64,000 bases of DNA from Ruminococcaceae bacterium UBA7212 (GCA_002490525.1 DKUE01000007.1:62001-126000); one strand, 5' to 3'; positions 32,971-42,937 are shown, numbered from the stretch's first letter. The notes: generated by a model not told the origin, from the letters alone. Translations and numbers: made by a program.

Positions 32971-32997
32971 CAAGCCGTCTGCTGTGCAGACGGCTTG
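32971..32997. terminator. Hairpin between convergent HAD and phosphoesterase B genes
   Basis: CAAGCCGTCTG and CAGACGGCTTG have a five-base loop. The T tract is poor (TGTTGC on the plus strand), so terminator strength is uncertain. Confidence 0.6.
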
Positions 32998-33023
32998 TGT
33001 TGCATAAAGCACATCGATATATT

Positions 33024-34073
33024 TTACTGTTCCTTGCCGACGGTGACTGTGCGCTGTCCTCTGTGGCGGATGAGGTGTTGGGTTGTGAAGGAGCCGTCAT
33101 TTTTTATATTGATCAGCACGCCGCCCCGAAAAGGCACAACATAAATATTATGGTCGCAGGAAAGTCCGTAGGTTAAACGGATTCCCTGATAGTTTACGGA
33201 GAAGTTGTTCATATGGTCGTGCCCCGCAAAACAGCCCTTTGTGGAGCCAAGCTCGACCATTTTTTCAAACATTCTGTCATCTACAGCAGGGGTACCGTTC
33301 TCCTTTGGAAAACGGAAGCCCCAAAGGCGGTTGTCCGTGCCCTTGGCTTCGTCATAGGCGGTCATATATTCCTGCATCGGCACGTGGAAGAACGCCAGGG
33401 ACGGAACAACTTTCGTTTCGTCGCCGTTTACCTCTTTCGCGATGATTCGAACCGTATTTTCATACCATTCCACCTGATTTTCGTGGAAATGGTCATACCC
33501 GTTATTTTTTGTATCATAGCTGTGTGAATCCATCATAATCAGCGATGTAATCACCTTGCCGTCGGCGTCGGTTACATTGTAATAATAGTTACCCATGCCT
33601 TCGGCGGTTTCGTCGCCCGCCTCGTAAATGCAATTCGGCAAGGTCTCAAGATAATCGCTCAAGGTTTGTCGGTCTGCAATTTTTTCGGAATCTAAAACCT
33701 CATTCTCTTCATATGGAATATCGAGCCCCTCATGATTGCCGAATACAAACGCCCACGGAATATTGAAATTTTCCATAAATGTACAAAATGTCTTAAACGC
33801 TGTGAAATTTTCTTTTTCGCTTGTCAAATCACCTGTAAGCACAATCATATCGGGATGGGTTGTTTCTACCATTTCGGTAATGGTTTTAAATGCCTTTGCA
33901 TCCTTTTTTGCATCATTTAGGATATGTACATCCGTAATTTGCAAAAGCTTAAATGCCGTATTCTCCGTTTCCTTATACGTCTTATGGTAAAAGGTTACAA
34001 AGCCGAAACAGCTGCCGGCAAGCAACACAAGAATTAAGCATACGGACATCAAAATTTTCACCCGCTTTTTCAT
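33024..34073 (-). CDS. Membrane-anchored metallophosphoesterase (paralogue B)
   Basis: A 349-residue protein with an N-terminal hydrophobic anchor (ILMSVCLILVLLAGSCFGFV) and an extracytoplasmic calcineurin-like domain: LLQITDVHILND, IVLTGDLTSE, FVFGNHEG and FAGHDHMNN. All metal ligands appear intact. It is the last gene of the ten-gene operon; its ATG overlaps the DUF5107 stop by 4 bases. It probably removes phosphate from an external glycan or nucleotide; the substrate is unproven. Confidence 0.87.
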   Translation of the reverse strand: MKKRVKILMSVCLILVLLAGSCFGFVTFYHKTYKETENTAFKLLQITDVHILNDAKKDAKAFKTITEMVETTHPDMIVLTGDLTSEKENFTAFKTFCTFMENFNIPWAFVFGNHEGLDIPYEENEVLDSEKIADRQTLSDYLETLPNCIYEAGDETAEGMGNYYYNVTDADGKVITSLIMMDSHSYDTKNNGYDHFHENQVEWYENTVRIIAKEVNGDETKVVPSLAFFHVPMQEYMTAYDEAKGTDNRLWGFRFPKENGTPAVDDRMFEKMVELGSTKGCFAGHDHMNNFSVNYQGIRLTYGLSCDHNIYVVPFRGGVLINIKNDGSFTTQHLIRHRGQRTVTVGKEQ

Positions 34074-35989
34074 TTTAAATCCTCCTTTTTAAAATCGGCT
34101 ACGATAAAATCAAACTGCGCAGGGACGGTAATTTCCCCGTCACTTTCCTTGTACAGCGCTTTTCGGATGCCACGGTAAAGCGTATCTAAAAAGCGGTCGC
34201 CCTCTCTGAAATCCAACAGGATTAAACCGCCGTCTTCAAGCAAAATTTCCTCTGATTGCTGTGCATTGCCTGATTTCAGATAAGCCATGGAAAGATACAT
34301 ACGCAACCTCGGATTTTTTTGCAAATCGGCGGACAGCTTCTCGAAGCACTGTATTGCGGCGGCGTATGCCTGCTGTTTTAAGAGCAGAGACAAAATACTT
34401 TCTGCAAGGCAGTAGCTGTTGTTTTGCATGCGCAGGCACTTTTCGGCAAAATAAACACAGTTTTCATGATGCAGCTGATATAAAATATGCGCATACAAGT
34501 GCGTATTGTATGCCGTATTTTCTAAAATCAAACTGCGTTCACAATACGTCTTTGCAGTCTCAAACTCTCTTTTGTCATAAGAAAGCAGGGCGAGCTGATA
34601 AGGTATATTCCAGTTGCAGATATTTTCGTTTTTAACCAGTAGATTTTCCATCTCCTTGCCGTAGGCGAAGGACAGATTTTCCGTGATTTTTTCACCCGCC
34701 GTAAGTGAAATCCAAGGTTGAACATCGTCATCTGCACAAAATTCCAAATGCTTCGGCGCTTTACCGCCCAACACGGTATGCAGATATCCGAACCCGCTGC
34801 CTTTTAAGATACACTCGCCCTTTTGCAGACAGATATCGTTTTGAAAGCAGGACAGCCTTTCGTCTAACAAAGCACAGCCGCCGAGCGCCTCTATCTGCGC
34901 CTGAACCGCGCCAACGAGCTCGTTATACGGGGCGGATACCTTTTCGGCGGGAATGTCGGCAAGCGTATAACATTCCGAAAAGCCCCATGCGCATTTCGGC
35001 GGCATCGGAATACACTCGTACTGCGTTTTGCCCAGGCCTGCCTGAATCTCCACATAATCTCCGGCTTTATCCGTCAGCATATTCTGCCAATGGCGGGAAC
35101 CGTTTTTATGTCCCCAGGAAAATAGCTTTCTGCCCTTCAGATTATTGCTCGAAAACTGTAAAAGACCGTAACCGTCTTTATCCACATTTGCAATAAATTT
35201 TGCTTCATTTTGCGGAATATCGTAAAAATAGTCGATGGTATTCGGAATATTTTCGGGGTAGGAAACATCCTTTCCGTTGTCAAACGGAATAGAGGATTTT
35301 TTAATGCCCATTCCGTCGGAATTGTTGTAAGCACTGTTTGCAGGTACAGCCACTCTGCCGCCCTTGTATTCCGGCGTAGCCATATTGGACCACCAGTACA
35401 TGGGAACAACTTCTGTATTCTGATTTTCAATTCTTACAGCGGTCATCAGTTTATTCTCATCCAACCAAAAATCAATTTGATAATAAATTTCTCGTACCCG
35501 CTCAAACTCATAAAACCGCAAAACATCTTCACCGTTTTTGCCCTGTACAAAGGCGCAGTACATCTGCGAGCAGGTAAAAGGGGAGTGCCCGATGATGCCG
35601 CAGTTCCACTCTACGCCGCCCGAAAACCACGCGTTGCGTATACTGAGATTTCGAAAGCGGATAACGTCATTGGTATAAAGGATGTCCTTCTGTTTTTTCT
35701 TATCGTACAGCTTCCAAAGCCTGCCGCCGAGCGTCGGCAGAAATTCGGCATAGAGAAATTCGTTTTCCAAAACGGCAACCGGTATTTCCTGTTCGGTTTC
35801 TTCGGTATACGCATTCTGCTGTGTATACGGATAGGCGGTTTCACGTCGGCCGTAATCGATAAACAGACCTTCGAAACTGTCAATATCCGATTTGGATTTC
35901 GGCGGGTGCATATCCAAAGATAAGTGCGGGATATCACTGATTTGCGTACATGCAGATACACGGTAATTTCTTTTTTCAAGTCTCGGCAT
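34070..35989 (-). CDS. DUF5107 protein with C-terminal TPR-like repeats
   Basis: A 639-residue cytosolic protein. DUF5107 (residues about 50-330) contains VAVLENEFLYAEFLPTLGGR, a galactose-mutarotase-like beta-sandwich pattern, and NAWFSGGVEWNCGIIGHSPF. The C-terminal third is helical and repeat-like (YDKREFETAKTYCERSLILE; QQAYAAAIQCFEKLSADL). The ATG at 35989 is chosen because of GGAG nine bases upstream; it overlaps the preceding gene by 14 bases. DUF5107 proteins accompany glycosidases in many gut bacteria and may bind or epimerise sugars; the activity is unknown. Confidence 0.8.
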   Translation of the reverse strand: MPRLEKRNYRVSACTQISDIPHLSLDMHPPKSKSDIDSFEGLFIDYGRRETAYPYTQQNAYTEETEQEIPVAVLENEFLYAEFLPTLGGRLWKLYDKKKQKDILYTNDVIRFRNLSIRNAWFSGGVEWNCGIIGHSPFTCSQMYCAFVQGKNGEDVLRFYEFERVREIYYQIDFWLDENKLMTAVRIENQNTEVVPMYWWSNMATPEYKGGRVAVPANSAYNNSDGMGIKKSSIPFDNGKDVSYPENIPNTIDYFYDIPQNEAKFIANVDKDGYGLLQFSSNNLKGRKLFSWGHKNGSRHWQNMLTDKAGDYVEIQAGLGKTQYECIPMPPKCAWGFSECYTLADIPAEKVSAPYNELVGAVQAQIEALGGCALLDERLSCFQNDICLQKGECILKGSGFGYLHTVLGGKAPKHLEFCADDDVQPWISLTAGEKITENLSFAYGKEMENLLVKNENICNWNIPYQLALLSYDKREFETAKTYCERSLILENTAYNTHLYAHILYQLHHENCVYFAEKCLRMQNNSYCLAESILSLLLKQQAYAAAIQCFEKLSADLQKNPRLRMYLSMAYLKSGNAQQSEEILLEDGGLILLDFREGDRFLDTLYRGIRKALYKESDGEITVPAQFDFIVADFKKEDLK

Positions 35990-37907
35990 TTGTACACGCT
36001 CCAATTTCATAAGTATTTTTACGAAAATCGACCGTAACGGTTGTGCCGTCCGCATAGATCGTTCTCTGTTTTTCGTAACCACCCAAAAATTCGTGCTTTA
36101 TCATTTCTCGGTTATAGAGTTTCGCCTGCAATTCGGCTAACGGCTTTACTCTCGCGATTTCTGCGGCCAGCTCTGCGTCACTCAGCAAATCCGCATCAGC
36201 GGAACGGAGGTCGTTTCCTAATTTCATATCCTTTTCAACATAAGGATGGAAATACGGCATTCCGGCGTTCAGTGCACAGTGCAGACTGCCGTTCTCCCCT
36301 TTCGGAATCCCCCAGTTATGCCACCAATCCCACGGAATCATAACGCAGTCGTGAAATACCAGACTGCCGAGCGGAACGGGGATGCCCACCGCCGCGCCGT
36401 TTTCCTGCGGTCTTAACGTGTACGGACCGTGATGTACAAGGGCAATGTGATTTAAAAGCTGCATCGCAGGCTCTTCCGAAGACATAATCAGTCCCATTTC
36501 ATTCAGATAATCAAAGCATTCGGCACGGTGCTTGATGCTTTCCTCTCTTGTGATTTTATGCTTCGGATGGAAGCACTCGTCACCGTTCATCACGGAGAAT
36601 ACATCCAGATATGCACCCTGCACATCGATATTGTGCTCTGCAAGTTCGGCATAGGTTTTCTTCACAAATGCAAGCGCTTGCGATGCACAGAGGAAGGTAT
36701 GCTCTCCGCCGTCCCATATGGAGCAGTACGGGTGCGTGCCGTCTAAATGTGTGACCGCCTTTTCCATATCAAATACGGGAGAAGTATAGTAGAAATCCCG
36801 ATATTGGTCATGCAGGGCAAATATGTAGCCGAGCGCTCGGCAGATATCTGCAAAGGCTTTCAAGCCGTTCCAGCCGCCCGCCTCTTTGCAGGGCGGCAAA
36901 ATATAAGGGTGGTGATTGTCGTACCCCTGCGCACCCCAGCCGTCTGTGTGTATATACAGTTTATCAAGGCCGAGTAATTTGATTTTTTCCATTTCTTCCG
37001 CACGCTGCCGGAAGGTTGCATACAGAAATTTATTTGTACCGTTTGCATCGTAAAATTTTGACGCAGGTTGAATCTGTGCAAAAATCTTATGGTGCAGAAC
37101 AGGGCATCCGAGCAATTTTTCAATATTTTTATTTTTCTTGATTTTATCTTCAATAGAAACAAATTGATTTGTTTCTATAAGATATTTTCTGTAATCCTTG
37201 GCAGCGGTGTTGTAATCCATATTGTTATGAAAAACAAATCGGATTTTTCTTTCATAGGCAAGCTTGCCGAGCGAGGACATCCAGTGCACGGAATTCACGA
37301 AAGCGCCGTGTCTGCCCGCTGAGGAAAACATACAGGCGTCGTACGGCGTTTCGGCAATGGCGGTAAAGCCGTGGCTGTCACACACTCTGCCCCAAAACGG
37401 CATATAGCAGTCACCTGTATTGATTTTCCGCAGATAATGCTCGAAGCCGATGGTAGAAAGGATGTTCTTGCGGTATCCGTCAGGCAATAAAAATCCCTGG
37501 CGCATGGTATCGATATGATAAGACTTCGCACCCTTCTTTTTCGAATTGAACGGCGCGGGGAAATACACCGCCTGAATATCACAGCCGGTTTCATTTTCGG
37601 CCCGCAGTGAAAATTCCACTGTATTTTCACCGGTAATTTCTGCGGTCAAAACAAGCGTGAAATTCAGCTTTTTGCCGAAAGCAATAAAACCGCTTAACCT
37701 TGTTATAATTTTTGTGTCGGTATATTCGAAGGATTTTTTCGGCGCGGAATACAATCCTCGGCAGGTGCTGATGTATTTGTTCCCCATTTTTTTACGCAGA
37801 ATAATATACGGTTTTCTGCCGTCGCTTACCCAAGAAAAGCCGTTGTGCCTGATTTCATAATTGCCTGTGAGCTCGTTGATTTGTACGGAAATATTCCTTT
37901 TTTGCAT
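35976..37907 (-). CDS. GH129/DUF5696-like glycosidase, candidate alpha-N-acetylgalactosaminidase
   Basis: A 643-residue protein without signal peptide. An N-terminal beta-sandwich (to about 225) is followed by a TIM barrel. Asp435 in GAYLDVFS and Glu478 in LIMSSEEP sit 43 residues apart, in the order nucleophile then acid/base known in GH101 and GH129. Asp330 in WGAQGYD is also in place. As I remember it, the bifidobacterial GH129 enzyme uses residues with these same numbers, which fits the matching length. It would release alpha-GalNAc inside the cell. DUF5696 is the other plausible label. It is the eighth gene of the operon, 2 bases after GH29. Confidence 0.6.
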   Translation of the reverse strand: MQKRNISVQINELTGNYEIRHNGFSWVSDGRKPYIILRKKMGNKYISTCRGLYSAPKKSFEYTDTKIITRLSGFIAFGKKLNFTLVLTAEITGENTVEFSLRAENETGCDIQAVYFPAPFNSKKKGAKSYHIDTMRQGFLLPDGYRKNILSTIGFEHYLRKINTGDCYMPFWGRVCDSHGFTAIAETPYDACMFSSAGRHGAFVNSVHWMSSLGKLAYERKIRFVFHNNMDYNTAAKDYRKYLIETNQFVSIEDKIKKNKNIEKLLGCPVLHHKIFAQIQPASKFYDANGTNKFLYATFRQRAEEMEKIKLLGLDKLYIHTDGWGAQGYDNHHPYILPPCKEAGGWNGLKAFADICRALGYIFALHDQYRDFYYTSPVFDMEKAVTHLDGTHPYCSIWDGGEHTFLCASQALAFVKKTYAELAEHNIDVQGAYLDVFSVMNGDECFHPKHKITREESIKHRAECFDYLNEMGLIMSSEEPAMQLLNHIALVHHGPYTLRPQENGAAVGIPVPLGSLVFHDCVMIPWDWWHNWGIPKGENGSLHCALNAGMPYFHPYVEKDMKLGNDLRSADADLLSDAELAAEIARVKPLAELQAKLYNREMIKHEFLGGYEKQRTIYADGTTVTVDFRKNTYEIGACTNAET

Positions 37908-37909
37908 TT

Positions 37910-39388
37910 TCAGTCCACCTCTATTTTAAAGCAAATCGGCATGGTGTCCCGAACCGCTTCGCTTAATTTGACAGTTAAATATTTTTTGCTTTGTGTAAAG
38001 CTTACCTCCGCATCACTGCCGAGCAATTTTACGCTTTTTATAACGCAATGGAATAAGTCCATACTGTCTGCAAGTGATTTTATTTTAAATTCCGATTTGC
38101 CCTTCGGTTTCAGTGCAAAAGCATAAATAACACCTGTTCTAAAAGTGAATCGGTAATCCTTAGCAGTATAACGAAAATGCTCTGTAAAGGAACCGCCTTT
38201 TTGCTTTTTGCCCTCTCCGAACACTTTATAAGGCGATGTTCCCCATATTGCCTCTTCGTTTTTCTTTGTCCATGTGCCGATTTCGGTCAATATATTTTTT
38301 TCTTCGTCACAGAAGGTCCCGTCTGCCTTCGGTCCTAAATTCAGCACAAAGCAACCGTTTTTAGAGATGACATCCAGCAGATTGCACGCGATAATTTCGG
38401 GAGTTTTAAAACGGTTTGTTGTGCAGTAGCTCCACGCATTATATGCGGTCGAGGTTTCGCCCTGCCAAATGTACGGGCTGATATTTTCAAGCTGTCCGCG
38501 TTCGCGGTCAAAGATTGCGCAGTTATACATCACGGCATCTGATTTATAATACACACAGACTTCTTTGCCCCATTCCAGAGAACGGTTATAGTAGTAGGCA
38601 AGAAATTTTTTCATATACGGTCGGAACGCCTTATAGGATACCCACCAGTCAAAGAACAGCGAAGCGGGCTGATATTTGTCTATCAGCTCGCAGGAGGAAA
38701 CCAGCCAGTCCTGCAGCCATTCTTCTGTCGGTTCAATGCCGTGCTCCTGCTTGAGCAGTGTAACGAGATTGTTCCTTTTGTGCACATTTTTACATGTGCC
38801 GTAAAGCTCACGGTATTTTTCATCCTGCGTTTCATTGGCATAGCCGACTGTTGCGCCGCCGTTCATAAACCAAAAGTGCTCGGCACGGTGGCTGGAGGTT
38901 GAAAAAATGATACCCGTTTTTGCGCAGGCGGCTTTCAGCTCGCCGAGTATATCCCTTTTCGGTCCCATCTGTACGGCATTCCATTCATTGAGACCGCTGT
39001 TATACATTTTAAAGCCGTCGTGGTGCTCGCCCACAGGCATCATAAATTTGGCACCGCTTGCTTGGATAAGCTCTGCCCATGTGTCTGCATTAAAATTTTC
39101 AGCCCGAAACATCGGAATAAAATCGCGGTAATTAAAATTTTTTCCGTATTTTCGGATATGATGCCAATAAGCGGGATTGCCCTTATAATACATCAAGCGG
39201 CAGTACCATTCACTGAAATAGGCAGGCACGGAATATATGCCCCAGTGAATAAAAATACCGAATTTAGCATCTCTGTACCATTGCGGTACGGGGTACTCGG
39301 CAAGGCTTTGCCAGTCGGTTTTATATTTTCCGTTTTCAATGACGCTGTCAATCTCAGCAAGATAGTCGTGTAATTGCTTATCTGTCAT
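37910..39388 (-). CDS. GH29 alpha-L-fucosidase/alpha-L-galactosidase
   Basis: A 492-residue cytosolic GH29 enzyme. It has KFGIFIHWGIYSVPA (residues 42-56), EHHDGF (121-126), the nucleophile Asp247 in SLFFDWW, and a C-terminal beta-domain. No signal peptide is seen, so the substrate must be imported. The family removes alpha-L-fucose; members also take L-galactose, which differs only by a C6 hydroxyl. The company of L-galactonate-type dehydrogenase, UxaB and UxaA genes makes alpha-L-galactosidase activity worth testing. It lies 2 bases after the lactonase-like gene. Confidence 0.92.
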   Translation of the reverse strand: MTDKQLHDYLAEIDSVIENGKYKTDWQSLAEYPVPQWYRDAKFGIFIHWGIYSVPAYFSEWYCRLMYYKGNPAYWHHIRKYGKNFNYRDFIPMFRAENFNADTWAELIQASGAKFMMPVGEHHDGFKMYNSGLNEWNAVQMGPKRDILGELKAACAKTGIIFSTSSHRAEHFWFMNGGATVGYANETQDEKYRELYGTCKNVHKRNNLVTLLKQEHGIEPTEEWLQDWLVSSCELIDKYQPASLFFDWWVSYKAFRPYMKKFLAYYYNRSLEWGKEVCVYYKSDAVMYNCAIFDRERGQLENISPYIWQGETSTAYNAWSYCTTNRFKTPEIIACNLLDVISKNGCFVLNLGPKADGTFCDEEKNILTEIGTWTKKNEEAIWGTSPYKVFGEGKKQKGGSFTEHFRYTAKDYRFTFRTGVIYAFALKPKGKSEFKIKSLADSMDLFHCVIKSVKLLGSDAEVSFTQSKKYLTVKLSEAVRDTMPICFKIEVD

Positions 39389-39390
39389 AT

Positions 39391-40266
39391 TCAGTCCTCA
39401 AGCATATTTTTTACGGGGCTTATTTCTTCAAAGTCGGCAAAACCGTAAAATTCTTTTGCATTTTGATATAAGAATTTCTGTTTGTTTTCCTCTGCGATTT
39501 CATTGGATTTCAGTACAAAATCGAAACTCATTTTATAGGTGATTTCCACCGTGGTACGCGGGTAATCGCTGCCCCACATCAGCTTCCCGAAGCCGCAGAG
39601 CTCTGCCGCTTCGTTTATCGCTTGGACCGCGGACGGATACGGATAAAATTCACTGTTGAAAAGCCAGGTGATACCGCCGCTTTCAATATATACATTTTTG
39701 TTGCGCGCCAGCCGAATCTGCTCTGTCCAGGCCCGTCTTGTTACCATACCGAAATGCCCTACGGCAATTCTTAAATCGGGATACTGCTGTATCATTTCAA
39801 GCAGTGCGCCTGTCTGCAAATCCCCGTCCGCCATGTCAATGGAAATGAACATATTGCTTTTATCGGCTGCTTCAAAAACCTTGTAATGCTTGGTTAAATC
39901 CTGCGTAGGCAGTCTGCCCGCACAAATTTTTATGCCGTCAAAGCCGTTTGTTTCAAACGGTTTATTTTCTTCATACAGACTGCATATTTTGAATCGCCCC
40001 GGGTAGTTTGCTTTTGCAGACAGAAGATAACCGTTCTGATTGCCGTCAATCTCTTCCTGTGTGATGACTGCACCGTTTACGCCCGCATAATCCATATTGG
40101 AAATGAGCATATCCGCCGTGTTTTCGCCCTTCAGCATAAAGGGGGGCATCATTTGGCGGATTTCGCCGCCGAAATTGCTTTTGCCGTTTTTCAGCGCAAA
40201 AACAGGCTGTCCGTCAGCCTTTCCGTTTTGTTTTTTCCATAAATGTGCGTGCGCGTCAATCCTCAT
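39391..40266 (-). CDS. Amidohydrolase of the COG3618 sugar-lactonase type
   Basis: A 291-residue cytosolic TIM-barrel hydrolase. It has IDAHAHLW (HxH metal site), the later AVGHFG His, and MWGSDYPRTTVEI (catalytic Asp) near the C-terminus. This pattern fits the amidohydrolase_2 group that includes L-fucono-1,5-lactonases and L-galactono lactonases. It overlaps the UxaA stop by 4 bases. In this operon it would open the lactone made by the sugar 1-dehydrogenase. Other amidohydrolase_2 activities such as decarboxylation cannot be excluded from sequence. Confidence 0.75.
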   Translation of the reverse strand: MRIDAHAHLWKKQNGKADGQPVFALKNGKSNFGGEIRQMMPPFMLKGENTADMLISNMDYAGVNGAVITQEEIDGNQNGYLLSAKANYPGRFKICSLYEENKPFETNGFDGIKICAGRLPTQDLTKHYKVFEAADKSNMFISIDMADGDLQTGALLEMIQQYPDLRIAVGHFGMVTRRAWTEQIRLARNKNVYIESGGITWLFNSEFYPYPSAVQAINEAAELCGFGKLMWGSDYPRTTVEITYKMSFDFVLKSNEIAEENKQKFLYQNAKEFYGFADFEEISPVKNMLED

Positions 40267-41624
40267 AGCGTTACTCCGTCCTTGAATATTGCAATTTCAC
40301 GGTATTGGTTCCGCTCATTTTTTGTCTCTTTTCCGTTGACGGTTTCCGTAATGACATCCAAAAGCTTTTGTGCATCATACGTCTGCGCGTCAAAATCAAT
40401 CCATTGCGCTTTGCTTTCTGCCAGCTTTGTATTTGTGGCGATTTTCACCGTCGGCACAGGCGCGCCGAGCGGTGTGCCTCTGCCTGTTGTGAACAGAATC
40501 AAATGGCATCCCGCCGCAGTTAAATTGGTTACGGCAACCATATCGTTGCCCGGACCGTTGAGCAGATTCAAGCCTGCTTTTTCTGCCGTATCGCCGTAAT
40601 CAAGCACAGCGGTCACGGGCGATTGCCCGCCTTTTTGCACACAGCCGAGCGATTTTTCCTCAAGAGTTGTAATGCCGCCCGCCTTGTTGCCGGGGGAGGG
40701 GTTTTCGCTGACAGGCTGATGATGTGCCGTAAAATATTTTTTGTAACGGTTTATCAGCGTGACGGTATTGCGGAATACCGTTTTATCCACGCATCTGTTC
40801 ATCAGAATTTGCTCCGCGCCGAACATTTCGGGCACTTCGGTCAATACTGCCGTACCACCCATCGCAGTGATTTTATCAGTTATTTTGCCGACAATAGGAT
40901 TTGCCGTGATGCCCGACAGACCGTCACTGCCGCCGCATTTCAAACCGATTTTCAGCTTTGAAATCGGCATATCGGCTCTGGTATCCTGTTCCGCCTGTTT
41001 TTGCAGCGCGGTTACAATTTTTACACTGTCGGAAATTTCATCTTTGCAGTTTTGTGCGTTCAAAAATTTTATTCTTTCACCGTCATATGCCCCGAGTTGC
41101 TTTTGAAGTGCTTCTATATTGTTATTCTCACAGCCTAAGCCTAAAACCAGCACGCCGCCCGCATTGGGATGCTGAATCAGATTACAAAGTATTTTCTGTG
41201 TAACCAGCAAATCATCGCCGAGCTGACTGCACCCATAGGGGTGCGTAAAAGCAAATGCACCTGTTTTTTGTGCAATGCGGTTTGCAATCCCGTTTACACA
41301 GCCGACTGTCGGAATAATCCAAATATCATTCCGAATCCCGATATTCCCGTTTTTTCGCGGATAAACAGTAATTGTAATTGGTTTTTCTTTTGCGAAATTT
41401 TGAACGACAGGCGTATATGCATATTCCTTTTCGCCGGATAAAGCCGTTTGCAGATTATGAGAATGTACATGCTCGCCTGCTTTTATATCCTGTGTTGCAG
41501 TACCGATAGGAAAACCGTATTTGATAATCTGTTCGCCGAGGCGGATATCCCTGACGGCGTATTTATGTCCGTTTTGCAGATTTACTTTGACATTGTCGTC
41601 CGAATGGATTATAACAAAGCCCAT
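40263..41624 (-). CDS. uxaA: Altronate dehydratase-family enzyme (UxaA)
   Basis: A 453-residue cytosolic dehydratase. The N-terminal SAF domain (FPIGTATQDIKAGEHVHSHN) is followed by the altronate/galactarate dehydratase domain with IIPTVGCVNGIANRI, THPYGCSQLGDD, GLGCENNN, GLKCGGSDGLSG and TTGRGTPLG. D-altronate would become 2-keto-3-deoxy-D-gluconate. GAGAGG precedes the ATG, which lies 16 bases inside the uxaB end. A relative acting on another sugar acid (for example fuconate) is possible, but UxaB next to it favours altronate. Confidence 0.88.
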   Translation of the reverse strand: MGFVIIHSDDNVKVNLQNGHKYAVRDIRLGEQIIKYGFPIGTATQDIKAGEHVHSHNLQTALSGEKEYAYTPVVQNFAKEKPITITVYPRKNGNIGIRNDIWIIPTVGCVNGIANRIAQKTGAFAFTHPYGCSQLGDDLLVTQKILCNLIQHPNAGGVLVLGLGCENNNIEALQKQLGAYDGERIKFLNAQNCKDEISDSVKIVTALQKQAEQDTRADMPISKLKIGLKCGGSDGLSGITANPIVGKITDKITAMGGTAVLTEVPEMFGAEQILMNRCVDKTVFRNTVTLINRYKKYFTAHHQPVSENPSPGNKAGGITTLEEKSLGCVQKGGQSPVTAVLDYGDTAEKAGLNLLNGPGNDMVAVTNLTAAGCHLILFTTGRGTPLGAPVPTVKIATNTKLAESKAQWIDFDAQTYDAQKLLDVITETVNGKETKNERNQYREIAIFKDGVTL

Positions 41625-42934
41625 TGTATTGCCTCTCTGATTCCCGATGTATGGATTTTATCTATACTCTTTTCAACGAAATCCGACAGTTCGGATAAAT
41701 CGCATCCCCACAAATTTGTATCGGAAAGAATCGCTTGTGTGCTGTTTTCTTTTATGCATGTAACTGCTTTTCTGTCATCCTTTATGTCGTTGGTTCTGTA
41801 ATATTCTATAAGGCACGCAAAAGAAAACACAAGCGGCTTCGGCAAAGTGCCGTTTTGGTTTTGATACGCCGTAACGGTCGGCAGAACTCTTGCCGCAAAC
41901 TTGCTGACCGAATTTAAGGCAATGGACTGCCACATATGCTTGATGTATGGGTTTGCAAAGCGTTCCAGCACAGCATCCGCAAACTGCCGGTTTTCTTCTG
42001 TTTCACCGAGTGTGGGGAGTATATATTCAAAAAGGCAGACATTTAAAAATCTGTTTAAATATTCATCCTCCAGGCTTTCTTTCACGGTCTGAATACCGCA
42101 CAGCAAAGAAGGAAACACAAGTGAGGTGTGCGCGCCGTTGAGAATACGCACCTTCATTTTTTTATACGGCTGTACATCCTCTGTCCAAATCACATGAAAA
42201 CCCGCTTTTTTGAGCGGCAGTTCCTCTTCAAAATCTCCCTCGATTACCCACAGATGATACGGTTCCGCCGTGTCTAACAGCTTATCTGCATACCCGATTT
42301 CAGCAAATAATGCATCTGCTTCCGCCTTCGGAAAACCGGTGACAATTCGGTCCACAAGGGTATTGCAGAATGTGTTTTCCCGAATAATCCAATTGAAAAA
42401 ATCTTCGCCGAGCTTCCACTGCTGTGCATACCGCAAAACAAACTTTTGCAGCTCCTTTGCGTTGTTATCAATCAGCTCGCAGGCAAGGATAACGAATCCA
42501 CCCAGCCCGGACCTAAATCTCGCATACAAAAACTGCGTCAGCTTTGCGGGAAAGGTGCCTGCGGGTTTGTCCGTATATTTGCAGGCAGGGTCAAAACAAA
42601 TGCCTGCCTCGGTGGTGTTGGAAAAAATAAAACGCAAATCGGGATTTTTTGCGAGAGAAATGTATGTGTCAAAATCCCGATAGGGATTGACGGCGCGGCT
42701 GACCGCATGTATCTCTGTACGCGAACAGACTTCTCTGCCGTTTTCGATGCCGCGCAGATACAGATTGTATTTACAATTCTGTGCCTGCAAAATCTCTACG
42801 GTTTCGGAATCGGTCGGGGATACAATGACGATTTTTCCGCTATACAAACCGTCTCGGTTCAATTTCTCCACAAAATTATCTGTAAAGCCGCGTAAAAAAT
42901 TTCCTGTGCCGAACTGTAAAATCGTTTCTTCCAT
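41609..42934 (-). CDS. uxaB: Tagaturonate reductase (UxaB)
   Basis: A 441-residue NAD-dependent long-chain polyol dehydrogenase. It has ILQFGTGNFLRGF (nucleotide-binding N-terminus), the catalytic KMKVRILNGAHTSLVFPSL (Lys, Asn, His) near residue 265, and the C-terminal helical domain. It reduces D-tagaturonate to D-altronate. It starts 3 bases after the LgoD-like gene and overlaps uxaA. Fructuronate or mannitol-type activity is less likely, because the partner dehydratase is UxaA and not UxuA. Confidence 0.88.
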   Translation of the reverse strand: MEETILQFGTGNFLRGFTDNFVEKLNRDGLYSGKIVIVSPTDSETVEILQAQNCKYNLYLRGIENGREVCSRTEIHAVSRAVNPYRDFDTYISLAKNPDLRFIFSNTTEAGICFDPACKYTDKPAGTFPAKLTQFLYARFRSGLGGFVILACELIDNNAKELQKFVLRYAQQWKLGEDFFNWIIRENTFCNTLVDRIVTGFPKAEADALFAEIGYADKLLDTAEPYHLWVIEGDFEEELPLKKAGFHVIWTEDVQPYKKMKVRILNGAHTSLVFPSLLCGIQTVKESLEDEYLNRFLNVCLFEYILPTLGETEENRQFADAVLERFANPYIKHMWQSIALNSVSKFAARVLPTVTAYQNQNGTLPKPLVFSFACLIEYYRTNDIKDDRKAVTCIKENSTQAILSDTNLWGCDLSELSDFVEKSIDKIHTSGIREAIQWALL

Positions 42935-42937
42935 AAA

